Source: an uncultured Mordavella sp.
GTDB lineage: Bacteria; Bacillota; Clostridia; Lachnospirales; Lachnospiraceae
Assembly: GCA_902406105.1 (NCBI GenBank)
Contig: CABPCP010000037.1
Location: 1-26,415 of the forward strand
Direction: 5' to 3'
Length of the DNA stretch: 26,415 bases
The position numbers were made by a program, and so were the translations under genes. Under the pieces are notes generated by a model that worked only from the letters and a program-made list of their open reading frames with translations, was not told the DNA's origin and did no database searches. The stretch's first letter is position 1. The number at the start of each line of letters is the position of its first letter. This document shows positions 8,459 to 18,796 of this stretch, in pieces.

Positions 8459-9385
8459 CTACTTCCTTCTCATATTTTCCTGTACACGTTTGTACAATTC
8501 CTGCGCAGCGTTGTAACCCATTTTCTTCTGGCGGTAATTGATAGCCGCCGTCTCTGTGATGATGGCCAGATTCCGCCCCGGACGGATCGGAATCTGATGA
8601 CATACCACCCGGTTCCCCAGGAATTCTGTATACTCTTCCTCCAGCCCCAGCCGGTCATACTGTTTGTCTTTATCCCAATCTTCCAACGTAATGACCAGAT
8701 CGATATTCTGAGTGGCACGCACACTCTGCACGCCATACAGGGTTTTCACATCCACGATCCCGATTCCCCGAAGTTCTATAAAATGCCTTGTAATATCCGG
8801 TGCTGTTCCTACCAGCGTCTCATCGCTGACCTTTCGTATCTCTACCACATCATCGCTGACCAAACGGTGTCCTCGCTTGATCAGTTCCAGCGCCGCCTCG
8901 CTTTTCCCGATTCCGCTTTCGCCCATGATCAGCACGCCCACGCCGTATACATCTACCAGAACGCCATGGATCGAGATACATGGAGCCAGTTCTACATTCA
9001 GCCAGCGTATCAGTTCCGCCGTAAACTGAGATGTCTTCATCTCGCTTTGAAATACCGGGATATTAGCCGCCGTCGCTTTTTCAAGCAGCATATCGTCCGG
9101 CTTCTGGCTTCTGGAGAAAACAATCCCCGGCAATTTATAAGATAAGAGCATCGAATAAATCTTTTCCTTTTCTTCTTCCGGCATTTTCTGAAGAAATGTA
9201 TACTCAACATATCCGATCACCTGAACCCGCTCCGCATCAAAATGTTCAAAATAGCCGGTCAGCTGAAGAGCCGGGCGGTTGATATCCGGCACTTCTACAA
9301 TCTTTTCCGAATAATCCACATCCGGTGTTAGATTCTTCAGATTCATCTTCTCGACGATCGCGCTCATTTTGACGTTCTTACTCAT
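8459..9385 (-). CDS. hprK: HPr kinase/phosphorylase
   Basis: This bifunctional enzyme adds and removes phosphate on Ser46 of HPr (and Crh), the switch for CcpA-dependent catabolite repression in Firmicutes. With the ATG at 9385 it has 308 residues, the usual length. His140 sits in SIHGVLVDVYG, Walker A GESGIGKS is at 155-162, the acidic pair is in LVSDDVVEIRK, and the signature ELRGIGIVDVKTLYG follows. The chosen start has AAGGAGAG 7 bp upstream; the frame extends to a TTG at 9424 that lacks one. It lies 52 bp after uvrC and 13 bp before the glucokinase gene. Confidence 0.96.
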   Translation of the reverse strand: MSKNVKMSAIVEKMNLKNLTPDVDYSEKIVEVPDINRPALQLTGYFEHFDAERVQVIGYVEYTFLQKMPEEEKEKIYSMLLSYKLPGIVFSRSQKPDDMLLEKATAANIPVFQSEMKTSQFTAELIRWLNVELAPCISIHGVLVDVYGVGVLIMGESGIGKSEAALELIKRGHRLVSDDVVEIRKVSDETLVGTAPDITRHFIELRGIGIVDVKTLYGVQSVRATQNIDLVITLEDWDKDKQYDRLGLEEEYTEFLGNRVVCHQIPIRPGRNLAIITETAAINYRQKKMGYNAAQELYKRVQENMRRK

Positions 9386-9437
9386 GATACTCTCCTTTTC
9401 CTTTTCATAATTTCTATGCAGCAACCATTATACCACA

Positions 9438-11276
9438 TCAATGGAAAAAGTTATACACGTCCCTGGCCGATTTTTCGTTCATAGAAGGCAATTTTTTTAA
9501 TTCTTCAATGTCCGCGTTTTTGACAGCTTCCAGATTCTCAAAATGCTTCATCAGGTCTTTTCTCCTGGCCGGACCCACTCCCGGTATATCGTCCAGTATG
9601 GAGTGCACCTGATTCTTTCCCCTAAGCTGCCTGTGAAACGTAATGGCGAACCGGTGAGCCTCGTCCTGAATCCTGGTGATCAGCCGAAAAGCCTCAGAAT
9701 TTCTGTCGATCGGCAGTTCCACATTCTGGTAATACAGCCCTCTGGTCCGGTGATTGTCATCTTTTACCATACCGCATACCGGAATCTGAAGCCCCAGTGA
9801 GTCTAATACTCCAAGGGCCACGTTTACCTGTCCTTTTCCCCCGTCCATCAAGATCAGATCCGGGAAAGCGTTAAATCCTCCCATTTCTTTGCCTTCTTCC
9901 TGTTCCTCCAATCCATGCCGGAACCGGCGGGTCAGTACTTCCTCCATGCTGGCATAGTCGTCCGCCCCCTGAACCCCTTTGATCCGGAATTTTCGGTAAT
10001 CATTCCGTTTCGGTTTCCCGCGCTCATAGACTACCATAGAACCTACAGAAGCAAACCCGCTGGTATTGGAGATATCGTAGGCCTCCATCCGCTGAAGCCC
10101 TTCCAGTCCCAGAATTTTCTCCAGCTCTTTAACCGCGCCGATGGTACGGCCCTCTTCTCTTTTCAGCCGCTCCTTGTCAGTGCTGAGCACCAGCGCCGCG
10201 TTCTTCTTGGCCAGCTCCACCAGCTTCTCCTTCTTTCCTTTCTGCGGCACCTGGATATGGACCCGATGGCCCCGCTTGCGGCTCAGCCACTCCTCGATGA
10301 TCTCCTGGTCCGCCACCGCTTCCGGCAGCATAAGCTGGGAAGGAATGTACGGCGTTCCCGCATAAAACTGCTTGATAAAGCTGGATAAGATTTCTCCCGC
10401 TTCGTCCCCTTCCCCGATCTTCAGGTAGAAATGATCCCTGCCGATCAGCCGGCCTCCACGGATAAAGAACACCTGTACCACCGCGTCTTCTCTTTCTGAT
10501 GCCACCGCCAGGATATCCCTGTCCTCCCCGGCAGTATCCGTGATCTTCTGTTTCTGGGCGATCTTCTGTACGCTGGCGATCAGTTCCCGGTACTCAATGG
10601 CTCTCTCGAACTCTAAGTTCTCAGAAGCGTTCTGCATCTTTTCCTCCAAGTCTTTGAGGATTCCTTCATAGTTTCCGCCCAGGAATTTCAGCACTTCCTG
10701 AATCGATTCCCGGTATTCCTCCTGGGAAATATAGCCCTGGCAGGGCGCCTTGCATTGATGGATGTGGTAATTCAGGCAGGGCCTCTCTTTCCCAATGTCT
10801 CTGGGCAGCTTTCGATTGCAGCTTCGTACATAATATAGTTTACGGATCAATTCTATTGTGTCTTTGACGGCTCCAGCGCTGGTATAAGGCCCGAAATAGC
10901 GGGCCTTGTCCTTCACCATCCTTCTGGCCAGAAGGACCCGCGGAAAAGCCTCCTCCACCGTTACCTTAATAAAAGGATAGGCTTTATCATCCATCAGCAT
11001 CGTATTATATTTAGGCCTGTGTTCTTTGATCAAGTTACATTCAAGCACCAGCGCCTCTAATTCAGAGTCTGTGATAATATACTCAAACCGCCGGATGTGA
11101 GTCACCATCTGTTCAATCTTGACTCCTTTATTGCGGCTGCTTTGGAAATACTGGCGGACACGGTTCTTTAAGCTGACGGCTTTCCCCACATAGATGATCT
11201 CGTCCTTTTCGTCATGCATTAGATATACGCCCGGCTTTCCCGGCAGTTTTTTTAGTTCTTCCTGAATGTCAAACAT
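9438..11276 (-). CDS. uvrC: Excinuclease ABC subunit C
   Basis: UvrC makes both incisions in nucleotide excision repair together with UvrB. The protein has 612 residues from the ATG at 11276 ([20 protein letters not shown]). The GIY-YIG nuclease domain comes first (GVYLM, IIYVGKA), then a cysteine-containing segment ([17 protein letters not shown]), the UVR domain that binds UvrB ([17 protein letters not shown]), the RNase-H-like C-terminal nuclease ([19 protein letters not shown]) and the terminal helix-hairpin-helix pair ([17 protein letters not shown]). The frame extends 29 codons upstream without family similarity, so the internal ATG with GGGGAAAG is preferred. Confidence 0.96.
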   Translation of the reverse strand: MFDIQEELKKLPGKPGVYLMHDEKDEIIYVGKAVSLKNRVRQYFQSSRNKGVKIEQMVTHIRRFEYIITDSELEALVLECNLIKEHRPKYNTMLMDDKAYPFIKVTVEEAFPRVLLARRMVKDKARYFGPYTSAGAVKDTIELIRKLYYVRSCNRKLPRDIGKERPCLNYHIHQCKAPCQGYISQEEYRESIQEVLKFLGGNYEGILKDLEEKMQNASENLEFERAIEYRELIASVQKIAQKQKITDTAGEDRDILAVASEREDAVVQVFFIRGGRLIGRDHFYLKIGEGDEAGEILSSFIKQFYAGTPYIPSQLMLPEAVADQEIIEEWLSRKRGHRVHIQVPQKGKKEKLVELAKKNAALVLSTDKERLKREEGRTIGAVKELEKILGLEGLQRMEAYDISNTSGFASVGSMVVYERGKPKRNDYRKFRIKGVQGADDYASMEEVLTRRFRHGLEEQEEGKEMGGFNAFPDLILMDGGKGQVNVALGVLDSLGLQIPVCGMVKDDNHRTRGLYYQNVELPIDRNSEAFRLITRIQDEAHRFAITFHRQLRGKNQVHSILDDIPGVGPARRKDLMKHFENLEAVKNADIEELKKLPSMNEKSARDVYNFFH

Positions 11277-11322
11277 AATCTTTCCCCATTTCAAAACACT
11301 AAATATATGATCACACAGCACA

Positions 11323-11355
11323 ATGCAGCGATATTGAACCTCAACATCGCTGCAT
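11323..11355 (-). other. Stem-loop between ftsH and uvrC
   Basis: A 10-bp perfect stem (11323-11332 with 11346-11355) with a 13-nt loop starts 14 bp after the ftsH stop. On the minus strand no T-run follows it, so it is not a convincing terminator. It could stabilise the ftsH transcript end or act as a processing site between the two genes. Confidence 0.6.
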
Positions 11356-11368
11356 AGTAGCACAACTT

Positions 11369-13333
11369 CTATTCTTCCGCCGGTCTTTCCTCCTGCGCAG
11401 GACTCTCCTGTACTCCAGTCTCCTCCCGCGCCGGATTCATAGCAATCCTCTCTTCGCTCTTTGTTCCTTCCTGTTCCGGGTCAATACCTTCTACTTTGTG
11501 GAAAATCTCCATAAACTCTTTCCCTGTAATGGTTTCCTTCTCGATCAGAAACGCCGCGATCTGATCCAGCGCTTTTCTATGTTCGCTTAGAAGCTGTTTT
11601 GCTTCCTCATATGCTTCTTTGAGCATCTTCATAACTTCATGGTCGATTTCAGACGCCGTCTCCTGGCCGCAGTTAGCTACCGGTCTTCCATCCAGATACC
11701 GATGTTGAATCGACTCCAGACCGATCAGACCAAATTTCTCGCTCATTCCGTACTGGGTGATCATAGCTCTGGCAATACTGGTTGCTTTCTCAATATCGTT
11801 GGCGGCGCCTGTAGTCACCGTATCGAACACGATCTCTTCCGCCGCCCGTCCCGCCAACATTCCTACCAGCATAGCTTTCAGCTCTTTCTTTGTGTTCAGG
11901 AACTTCTCCTCCTCAGGCGTCTGCATTACATATCCCAGAGCGCCCATTGTACGAGGCACAATAGTGATCTTCTGTACCGGCTCCGCATCCTTTTGCAGCG
12001 CGCTTACCAGCGCGTGCCCTACTTCGTGGTAAGAAACGATCCTCCGCTCTTCCTGGCTCATGATACGGTCTTTCTTCTCTTTTCCTACCAGCACCACTTC
12101 CACCGCCTCGAAGAGATCCGCCTGGCTTACCGCGTTTCTTCCATGCTTCACCGCATTGATAGCGGCCTCATTGATCATATTAGCAAGGTCGGATCCCACC
12201 GCCCCTGAAGTAGCCAGGGCAATCGCTTCCAGATCCACCGTCTCATCCATCCGAACATCTTTGGAATGTACCTTCAGAACATCAATCCGGCCTTTCAGAT
12301 CCGGCTTCTCCACAATGATCCTGCGGTCGAACCGTCCCGGTCTTAAAAGCGCCGGGTCCAGAATCTCCGGCCGATTGGTCGCCGCAAGCAGCACCAATCC
12401 TTTGTTGCTCTCAAATCCATCCATCTCTGCCAGAAGCTGGTTCAATGTCTGTTCTCTTTCATCATTGCTTCCTAATTGATTGTCTCTGCTCTTTCCAATG
12501 GCGTCGATCTCATCGATGAAGATGATACAGGGCGCCATCTGCTGCGCCTGCTTGAACAGATCCCGGACTCTGGAGGCTCCTACGCCCACATACATCTCCA
12601 CAAACGCGGAACCGCTCAGAGAGAAGAACGGCACTTTCGCCTCTCCCGCCACCGCTTTCGCCAGCAGGGTCTTACCTGTTCCCGGAGGGCCTACCAGCAG
12701 CGCTCCCTTAGGAAGCTTCGCTCCTACGCTGGTATATTTCCCCGGATTATGGAGGAAGTCTACCACTTCCTGCAGAGATTCTTTGGCCTCGTCCTGGCCG
12801 GCCACATCCCGGAAGGTAACTCCGGTCTGTTTCTCTACGTACATTTTGGCATTGCTCTTGCCAATGCCCATCATGCCGCCGCCCTTCGACATCTTCCTTG
12901 TCATCCAGACAAACATTCCTACGATCAGCGCGATCGGAAGGATCGTCAAAAGCACGTTCAGTACGACTGCGGATGTGGTATCCGGGATTTCCTGAGAATA
13001 CTCTACGTTGGCCTCATATAACTTATCAGAAAGTGTGTCGTCTTGTACGACTCCCGTGTAATACTCCTGCCCGGTCCGCTTTCCTTTCTCAGGCTTTGCT
13101 GTGATCACCAGCCTGTCGCTCTGGATCTGTACACTCTCAACCTCTCCATCGTCTACCATCTTGAGGAACTCATCGTAAGTGATCTCCTCCGCGCTCCCTG
13201 TTCCCTGGAATTGGAAGAGCGCCAGGACCAGAATACTTGTGATCAATGTTACTAAAATTACAAAAGAGATCCCTTGTTTATTGTTTCTGTTGGGATCTTG
13301 ATTATTTCTGTTCTGGTTGTTCTGGTTGTCCAT
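11369..13333 (-). CDS. ftsH: ATP-dependent zinc metalloprotease FtsH
   Basis: This 654-residue membrane-anchored AAA+ protease degrades misfolded membrane proteins and short-lived regulators. A polar Asn-rich leader (1-19) precedes the first membrane segment (about 21-42); the extracytoplasmic domain runs to about 120 and the second segment is about 122-144. The AAA module has Walker A GPPGTGKT at 215-222, Walker B IIFIDE at about 270-275 and the second region of homology RPGRFDR. The zinc-binding HEVGH is at 436-440. The tail after 610 is acidic and Glu-rich, as is common in Clostridia. AGGAGG precedes the ATG. Confidence 0.97.
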   Translation of the reverse strand: MDNQNNQNRNNQDPNRNNKQGISFVILVTLITSILVLALFQFQGTGSAEEITYDEFLKMVDDGEVESVQIQSDRLVITAKPEKGKRTGQEYYTGVVQDDTLSDKLYEANVEYSQEIPDTTSAVVLNVLLTILPIALIVGMFVWMTRKMSKGGGMMGIGKSNAKMYVEKQTGVTFRDVAGQDEAKESLQEVVDFLHNPGKYTSVGAKLPKGALLVGPPGTGKTLLAKAVAGEAKVPFFSLSGSAFVEMYVGVGASRVRDLFKQAQQMAPCIIFIDEIDAIGKSRDNQLGSNDEREQTLNQLLAEMDGFESNKGLVLLAATNRPEILDPALLRPGRFDRRIIVEKPDLKGRIDVLKVHSKDVRMDETVDLEAIALATSGAVGSDLANMINEAAINAVKHGRNAVSQADLFEAVEVVLVGKEKKDRIMSQEERRIVSYHEVGHALVSALQKDAEPVQKITIVPRTMGALGYVMQTPEEEKFLNTKKELKAMLVGMLAGRAAEEIVFDTVTTGAANDIEKATSIARAMITQYGMSEKFGLIGLESIQHRYLDGRPVANCGQETASEIDHEVMKMLKEAYEEAKQLLSEHRKALDQIAAFLIEKETITGKEFMEIFHKVEGIDPEQEGTKSEERIAMNPAREETGVQESPAQEERPAEE

Positions 13334-13358
13334 TTTTATCCTCCTGTGTCACTCTTTC

Positions 13359-13387
13359 ATTATACGGACAGCCCTGTTATAAATCAA
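13359..13387 (-). promoter_or_regulatory. Predicted sigma-A promoter for ftsH
   Basis: On the minus strand TTGATT (13382-13387) and a perfect TATAAT (13359-13364) are 17 bp apart, giving a short leader of about 20 nt before the ribosome binding site. It probably drives ftsH and, by readthrough, uvrC-hprK-glucokinase. Confidence 0.7.
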
Positions 13388-13406
13388 TAAAAACATTATG
13401 AAAAGA

Positions 13407-13436
13407 TTGTAAACTTCCCATCCTTTGTAGTATACT
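13407..13436 (+). promoter_or_regulatory. Predicted promoter for the DUF1846 gene
   Basis: TTGTAA (13407-13412) and TATACT (13431-13436) are 18 bp apart. It is divergent from and separated by only about 20 bp from the ftsH promoter. Confidence 0.6.
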
Positions 13437-13499
13437 TGGTATGGAATTTCTTCATGCATATATTAAGAAAAATTTTTATTACAATTAAGAGGAATGAGA

Positions 13500-14978
13500 A
13501 TGAAAATAGGATTTGACAACGAAAAATACCTGCAAACACAATCTTCCCATATCCGGGAACGCATCAGCCATTTTGACAACAAACTTTATCTGGAATTCGG
13601 CGGGAAGCTGTTTGATGACTATCACGCATCACGGGTTCTTCCCGGTTTCCGTCCAGACAGTAAAATGCGGATGCTTATGCAGCTTTCTTCTCAGGCAGAG
13701 ATCGTGATCGTGATCAGCGCGGATGATATTGAAAAGAATAAAATCCGCGGGGATCTTGGGATCACCTACGATGTAGACGTCCTGCGCCTGATGTCAGTTT
13801 TCAAAAGCCACGGCCTCTATGTTGGGAGCGTCGTGATCACAAAATACAGCGGCCAGGAGAGCGCGGCTTTATTCAAGACACGGTTGGAGAAGCTGGGGAT
13901 CAAGGTATACCGCCACTATCCCATTCAGGGTTATCCTACCAATATTCCTCTGATCGTCAGCGAAGAAGGCTATGGGAAAAATGATTATATCGAAACTTCC
14001 AGGCCCCTGGTAGTCGTGACGGCTCCCGGCCCCGGCAGCGGAAAGATGGCCGTCTGCCTGTCCCAGCTTTATCACGAACATAAACACGGGATCTGCGCCG
14101 GATACGCTAAATTTGAGACTTTTCCAATCTGGAATATTCCTTTAAAACATCCGGTCAATCTAGCTTATGAAGCAGCCACAGCTGATTTAAACGATGTAAA
14201 TATGATCGACCCCTTTCATCTGGAAGCTTATGGCGAAACTACAGTCAATTACAACCGGGATGTGGAGATATTCCCCGTCCTGAACGCCATCTTTGAGCGG
14301 ATCTACGGGGAAAGTCCCTATAAGTCTCCCACTGATATGGGCGTCAATATGGCGGGAAACTGTATCTGTAACGATGAAGTATGCCGGGAGGCTTCCCGCC
14401 AGGAGATCATCCGCAGATACTATGATTCCCTCCGGCGGCTTCTGATAGGCGCCTGCCCTGATGACGAAGTTTATAAAATTGAAATGCTGATGAACCAGGC
14501 CGGAGTTACCGTCCATGACCGTCCGGTAGTGGACGCCGCTCTTGCCCGCGCAAAAGAGACCGGCGGCCCCGCGGCGGCCCTGCAGCTTCATGACGGACGT
14601 ATGATCACCGGGAAGACAAGCAGTCTTCTGGGAGCTTCCGCGGCCCTGCTCCTAAACGCGTTGAAGGAACTGGCCGGCATCGACCACCACTGCCACGTGA
14701 TCTCCCCGGAGGCCATCGAGCCGATCCAAAAGCTGAAGACCCAATATTTAGGCAGTAAAAATCCGCGGCTCCACACCGATGAAGTCTTGATCGCCCTGTC
14801 TGTCAGCGCCGCCACAGACCCGCTGGCACAGCGCGCCCTGGACCAGCTTCCGAATTTAAAAGGCTGTCAGGTCCATACTTCCGTCATGGTAGGTACCGTA
14901 GACGCAAAACAATTTAAAAAGTTATCCATACAGGCTACCTTTGAGCCAAAATATGAAAAAAATTCTGTATTTTTATAA
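13500..14978 (+). CDS. DUF1846 domain-containing protein
   Basis: This 492-residue soluble protein matches DUF1846 throughout: an N-terminal IGFDNEKYLQTQS and HFDNKLYLEFGGKLFDDYHA, then ISADDIEKNKIRGDLGITYD. A P-loop-like segment APGPGSGKMAVCLSQLYHE lies near residues 178-196, suggesting nucleotide or phosphate binding. Structures exist for the family, but the reaction is not known to me. The ATG at 13500 is preferred over the one at 13494 because AAGAGG is 7 bp upstream. It precedes pyrG by 73 bp. Confidence 0.92.
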   Translation: MKIGFDNEKYLQTQSSHIRERISHFDNKLYLEFGGKLFDDYHASRVLPGFRPDSKMRMLMQLSSQAEIVIVISADDIEKNKIRGDLGITYDVDVLRLMSVFKSHGLYVGSVVITKYSGQESAALFKTRLEKLGIKVYRHYPIQGYPTNIPLIVSEEGYGKNDYIETSRPLVVVTAPGPGSGKMAVCLSQLYHEHKHGICAGYAKFETFPIWNIPLKHPVNLAYEAATADLNDVNMIDPFHLEAYGETTVNYNRDVEIFPVLNAIFERIYGESPYKSPTDMGVNMAGNCICNDEVCREASRQEIIRRYYDSLRRLLIGACPDDEVYKIEMLMNQAGVTVHDRPVVDAALARAKETGGPAAALQLHDGRMITGKTSSLLGASAALLLNALKELAGIDHHCHVISPEAIEPIQKLKTQYLGSKNPRLHTDEVLIALSVSAATDPLAQRALDQLPNLKGCQVHTSVMVGTVDAKQFKKLSIQATFEPKYEKNSVFL

Positions 14979-14994
14979 TAGAAAGGTGTATAAT
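14966..14994 (+). promoter_or_regulatory. Possible promoter for pyrG
   Basis: A perfect TATAAT lies at 14989-14994, preceded directly by TG, with a weak -35 (TGTATT, 14966-14971) overlapping the end of the DUF1846 gene. The short leader shows no attenuator hairpin and no GGGC start of the kind used by Bacillus pyrG. Confidence 0.4.
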
Positions 14995-15051
14995 TTTAAG
15001 GTATTTTTTTAATCAGCAGATACACCCAGCAGAATTTTAAGGAGGATAACT

Positions 15052-16677
15052 ATGGCAGTAAAATACGTATTCGTTACCGGTGGAGTCGTTTCCGGACTTG
15101 GGAAAGGAATCACGGCCGCTTCTCTTGGCCGTCTGTTAAAGGCCCGGGGATATACGGTCACTATGCAGAAATTCGATCCCTATATCAACATTGATCCAGG
15201 TACGATGAACCCTGTTCAGCATGGAGAAGTGTTCGTCACCGATGATGGCGCCGAGACGGATCTTGATCTGGGGCACTACGAACGGTTCATTGATGAAAGT
15301 CTTACTAAGAATTCCAACGTGACCACCGGAAAGATTTACTGGTCTGTCCTCCAAAAGGAACGCCGCGGGGATTTTGGCGGAGGTACCGTTCAAGTGATCC
15401 CGCATATCACCAATGAGATCAAGGGGCGTTTTTATCGGAATCCAGCGGCGGAAGACACAGAGATCGCCATCATTGAAGTAGGCGGAACCGTAGGAGATAT
15501 TGAAAGCCAGCCCTTTCTTGAAGCCATTCGGCAGTTCCAGCATGAGAAAGGACGGGAAAATGTAATCCTGATCCACGTAACATTGATCCCTTATCTGAAA
15601 GCTTCCCAGGAGATGAAGACAAAGCCTACTCAGGCCAGTGTCAAAGATCTGCAGGGAATGGGGATCCAGCCGGACATTATCGTCTGCCGCTCGGAATATC
15701 CGCTGGACCAGGGTATCAAGGACAAGATCGCTCTCTTCTGCAATGTGCCGGCCAGCCATGTGCTTCAGAATCTGGATGTGGAATATCTCTATGAGGCTCC
15801 TTTGGCGATGGAAAAAGAAAATCTGGCGGGCGTTGTCTGTGAGTGTCTGAAACTGGAATGCCCGGAACCTGATTTGAAAGACTGGACAGAAATGGTGGAA
15901 TATCTCCGCCATCCCAATACAGAAGTGACGATTGCTCTGGTGGGAAAATACATTCAGCTCCACGATGCTTATATCAGCGTAGTGGAAGCGCTAAAACACG
16001 GCGGCATCTTCAGCCGCGCGACCGTCAACATCAAGTGGATAGATTCGGAAACCGTCACCAGCGAAAACGCGGAAGAACTCCTGGGGGATGCGGACGGCAT
16101 CCTGGTTCCCGGAGGCTTTGGCCATCGCGGCATCGATGGAAAGATAGAAGCTGTTCATTACGCCCGTACCCGCAATATTCCCTTCCTGGGTCTCTGTCTG
16201 GGTATGCAGGTAGCCATTATTGAGTTTGCCCGTAATGTTGTTGGCTACCATGACGCTCACAGCGCGGAATTAAAACCGGATACTCTCCATCCAGTCATCC
16301 ACATTATGCCGGATCAGGTAGGCGTGGAGGATATCGGCGGAACTCTGCGTCTTGGAGCTTATCCTTGTATCCTGGACAAGACTTCCAAGGCATATGAACT
16401 ATACGGAACAGATCACATCCAGGAACGACACCGACACCGCTATGAAGTCAATAATGATTTCCGGGATGACCTTACATCCCATGGAATGAAACTCTCCGGC
16501 CTGTCCCCGGACGGAAGGATCGTAGAGATGATCGAGATTCCTTCCCATCCCTGGTTTATCGCTACCCAGGCCCATCCGGAGCTGAAATCCAGGCCGAACA
16601 GGCCCCATCCTTTGTTCCGCGGATTCGTGGAAGCGGCTCTTCGCTGTCAGAAAGAACGGGGAAAAGTTAAAGAGTAG
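15052..16677 (+). CDS. pyrG: CTP synthase
   Basis: This 541-residue enzyme converts UTP to CTP using ATP and glutamine. The N-terminal amidoligase domain carries the P-loop [17 protein letters not shown] at 11-27, the substrate segments [19 protein letters not shown] and [11 protein letters not shown]. The C-terminal class I glutamine amidotransferase domain has its nucleophile Cys382 in FLGLCLGMQ and the His-Glu pair in AHPELKSRP near 515. Length and all motifs are normal. The ribosome binding site AAGGAGG is 7 bp from the ATG. It ends at a shared bidirectional terminator facing the AarF gene. Confidence 0.98.
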   Translation: MAVKYVFVTGGVVSGLGKGITAASLGRLLKARGYTVTMQKFDPYINIDPGTMNPVQHGEVFVTDDGAETDLDLGHYERFIDESLTKNSNVTTGKIYWSVLQKERRGDFGGGTVQVIPHITNEIKGRFYRNPAAEDTEIAIIEVGGTVGDIESQPFLEAIRQFQHEKGRENVILIHVTLIPYLKASQEMKTKPTQASVKDLQGMGIQPDIIVCRSEYPLDQGIKDKIALFCNVPASHVLQNLDVEYLYEAPLAMEKENLAGVVCECLKLECPEPDLKDWTEMVEYLRHPNTEVTIALVGKYIQLHDAYISVVEALKHGGIFSRATVNIKWIDSETVTSENAEELLGDADGILVPGGFGHRGIDGKIEAVHYARTRNIPFLGLCLGMQVAIIEFARNVVGYHDAHSAELKPDTLHPVIHIMPDQVGVEDIGGTLRLGAYPCILDKTSKAYELYGTDHIQERHRHRYEVNNDFRDDLTSHGMKLSGLSPDGRIVEMIEIPSHPWFIATQAHPELKSRPNRPHPLFRGFVEAALRCQKERGKVKE

Positions 16678-16689
16678 ACAGCAATATCA

Positions 16690-16730
16690 CAAAAAAGAGA
16701 TTACCTTGCAAAGAAGGTGATCTCTTTTTC
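16690..16730. terminator. Bidirectional terminator between pyrG and the AarF gene
   Basis: A 13-bp stem with one T-G pair (16695-16707 with 16714-16726) and a 6-nt loop is flanked by an A-run on the left and a T-run on the right. It can therefore stop transcription from pyrG (plus) and from the AarF gene (minus). Confidence 0.88.
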
Positions 16731-16762
16731 TGTGAAGGGAATCCCTATGACAGATATCCCTC

Positions 16763-18364
16763 TTATTTTCTTGACAGCATATGTTTGATAAACACATACA
16801 TAACGATCACAAACGCGATCATATATCCGAAAGCCCCAAGAGCCGGGATCCCAAGAATTTTGGGCGTCATATCTGTGGTGCAGATGATACTGGAACTGAT
16901 CAGAAGCGCCATAACCCACAATCCCATAACGATATTTCTGACCAATCTGCGCAGGAGCCGCGTCAGATCGTCCGAAGCGTGAAGATCCATATTGATGCGG
17001 GTCTGGCCTTTCAAATATCCCTGCATAAGGTCTGCCAGGAGGGCCGGAATATCAACCGCTTTGTGAAGAGACCGGTACAGCGCCTTCCCCCCTCGCTTAA
17101 CTTCCGCCTTCCAATCCAGATTCTGAACAAATTCCGCCTTGATCCTGGCCGCCGCGATCTCTGTCATGTTGATCTCCGGCGTGATTTCCGCAAGAACGCC
17201 TTCCATATGTGTCAATCCTCTTGCCAGCATAGTCAGACCATGAGGCATGGAAATCTTATTTTCCTTCATAACATCCATCAGATCCTGCATCACTTCACCG
17301 ATATCAATCTCTCCCATGTCTGTATTTCCATATTTAGACATAAGCTCGCTGATATCCTGATACAGCCGGTTGCGGTCCGGTTTTCCCCGGAATTCTCCCA
17401 GAGCCAGCACCGCTTCCTGGATCATGTTAATATCATTTGCCGCCACTCCCCGGATCACTTCTCCGATCAGCTCCCGGTCTCTCTCCGTGAGCCGGCCCAT
17501 CATCCCCATATCCAGCCAGACGATCTTCCCGCCGCGGATACGTACGTTCCCCGGATGCGGATCCGCATGAAAGAAACCATCCTCCATGACCTGTTTAATA
17601 TAATTATCGACAAATTTACTTCCAATCTCGTTCAAGTCATATCCGTTTTCCAAGAGTTCTTCTCGTCCGTCAATAGGAAATCCGTCGATATATTCCATTA
17701 CCAGCACATGGGTCGTCGTATGTTCCCGGTACAGCTTTGGAGTTTCGACAAAGGCTACGTCCTTATTCTTTTTCGCGAATTCTTCTACGTTAGCCGCCTC
17801 CGTCAGGAAATTCATCTCTTCCTGGGTGGTCATCCACAATTCATCCAGAACCATATCCAGATCCACGAGTCCCCGCAGGCTGGTGACCGGAAGCAGTTTG
17901 GCCGCCTTGTGGAGCAGTCCGATATCTCTGGCCATCACCTCATAGATTCCTCTGCGCTGGACTTTGACTACAACATCTTCACCTGAATACAGCCTGGCCC
18001 GGTGTACCTGAGCGATGGAAGCTGATCCGATGGGCGTCTCGTCAATCTCCGCAAACACCTCTGTCCAGGGATATCCATAAGACTCTTGGATCACCTCCGC
18101 CACCTCTTCAAACGGCATAGGCGCTACCTCTGAATGAAGGCGCATCAGCTCATCGCAGTACCGTTTAGGCAGGATATCCGAGTGCATAGACATGATCTGA
18201 CCAAGCTTGATATAGGTGGGTCCAAGATCTTCCAGGATCATCCGGAGCTTTTCCGGGGTAACCCCTCTGGTAACCTCGTATTTGTGCAGGACTGCCGTCA
18301 TTTCGCGCAGTCTTGATCCGTAAGTCTTCTTTTCTGTTGTTTCTTCTTCTTTCGCTTTACTCAT
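16763..18364 (-). CDS. AarF/UbiB/ABC1 family protein kinase-like protein
   Basis: This 533-residue UbiB-family ATPase or atypical kinase shows the family KxGQ motif (YIKLGQIMSMHSDILP), the Ala-rich nucleotide loop (PIGSASIAQVHRA), the lysine in VVKVQR, and the catalytic FFHADPHPGNV with the metal-binding WLDMGMMGRL. Two hydrophobic segments at the C-terminus (about 478-498 and 506-528) anchor it in the membrane. In other organisms the family supports ubiquinone synthesis; gut Clostridia lack ubiquinone, so another lipid-related role is likely but unknown. It overlaps the phasin-like gene by 8 bp. Confidence 0.92.
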   Translation of the reverse strand: MSKAKEEETTEKKTYGSRLREMTAVLHKYEVTRGVTPEKLRMILEDLGPTYIKLGQIMSMHSDILPKRYCDELMRLHSEVAPMPFEEVAEVIQESYGYPWTEVFAEIDETPIGSASIAQVHRARLYSGEDVVVKVQRRGIYEVMARDIGLLHKAAKLLPVTSLRGLVDLDMVLDELWMTTQEEMNFLTEAANVEEFAKKNKDVAFVETPKLYREHTTTHVLVMEYIDGFPIDGREELLENGYDLNEIGSKFVDNYIKQVMEDGFFHADPHPGNVRIRGGKIVWLDMGMMGRLTERDRELIGEVIRGVAANDINMIQEAVLALGEFRGKPDRNRLYQDISELMSKYGNTDMGEIDIGEVMQDLMDVMKENKISMPHGLTMLARGLTHMEGVLAEITPEINMTEIAAARIKAEFVQNLDWKAEVKRGGKALYRSLHKAVDIPALLADLMQGYLKGQTRINMDLHASDDLTRLLRRLVRNIVMGLWVMALLISSSIICTTDMTPKILGIPALGAFGYMIAFVIVMYVFIKHMLSRK

Positions 18365-18716
18365 TTGGCTCTCCAGCCGCTTCTTCGGATGCGTCTTCCG
18401 CCTTCGCTTCTGTCTCTGTTTCCTCCATCTTCTGGAGTTGTTCCTTCAATTGGGCAATCTGTTCCGGAGTCATTTTCTCCAGAAGTTCATTCAGTTCTTC
18501 CGCCGAAGAAGGTTTCACAGAAACGTTCACATTTTCTTTTACCGTCTGCTTCAGATTATGTTTCAGTTCCTGATTGAGCACTTTCCCCTGTTCAACCGTC
18601 AATTCTCCTTTTTTCACCAGTTCGTCAAGGATCTCCTTCGACTTCTCCGCGGTCACGGCCACTGTCCCTACTCCAGCAAGCAAAAGCTTTTTGAGTCCTT
18701 CTCCTAATTTTTCCAT
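18357..18716 (-). CDS. Phasin-like small protein
   Basis: This 119-residue protein has a hydrophobic start (KKLLLAGVGTVAVTAEKSKEILDELVKKGEL) typical of the phasin/PhaI-like family, then an amphipathic, probably coiled-coil segment at 30-85 and a Glu/Ala-rich tail. No polyhydroxyalkanoate synthase is visible here, so granule coating is unsupported. In Clostridia this family commonly lies beside UbiB-like genes, suggesting a membrane-associated partner role. AAGGAG is 9 bp from the ATG, and the stop overlaps the AarF start, implying coupled translation. Confidence 0.75.
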   Translation of the reverse strand: MEKLGEGLKKLLLAGVGTVAVTAEKSKEILDELVKKGELTVEQGKVLNQELKHNLKQTVKENVNVSVKPSSAEELNELLEKMTPEQIAQLKEQLQKMEETETEAKAEDASEEAAGEPNE

Positions 18717-18796
18717 ACTTCTAAACTCCTTTCTTGGAACAGTCCGCCTAAGATCGCTCTCGCTCCTGTCCCTTTTTTATTATGATCCGATCTATC

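Noticed and set aside
11323..11355. Intrinsic terminator between ftsH and uvrC
   Set aside because: The stem is good but no T-run follows on the transcribed strand, so it is listed only as a stem-loop.
14979..15051. Bacillus-type pyrG attenuation by reiterative transcription
   Set aside because: There is no GGGC at the predicted start and no terminator hairpin in the short leader.
15136..15963. A 275-codon minus-strand frame in pyrG
   Set aside because: It is antisense to a complete CTP synthase with all motifs; no ribosome binding site or family similarity.
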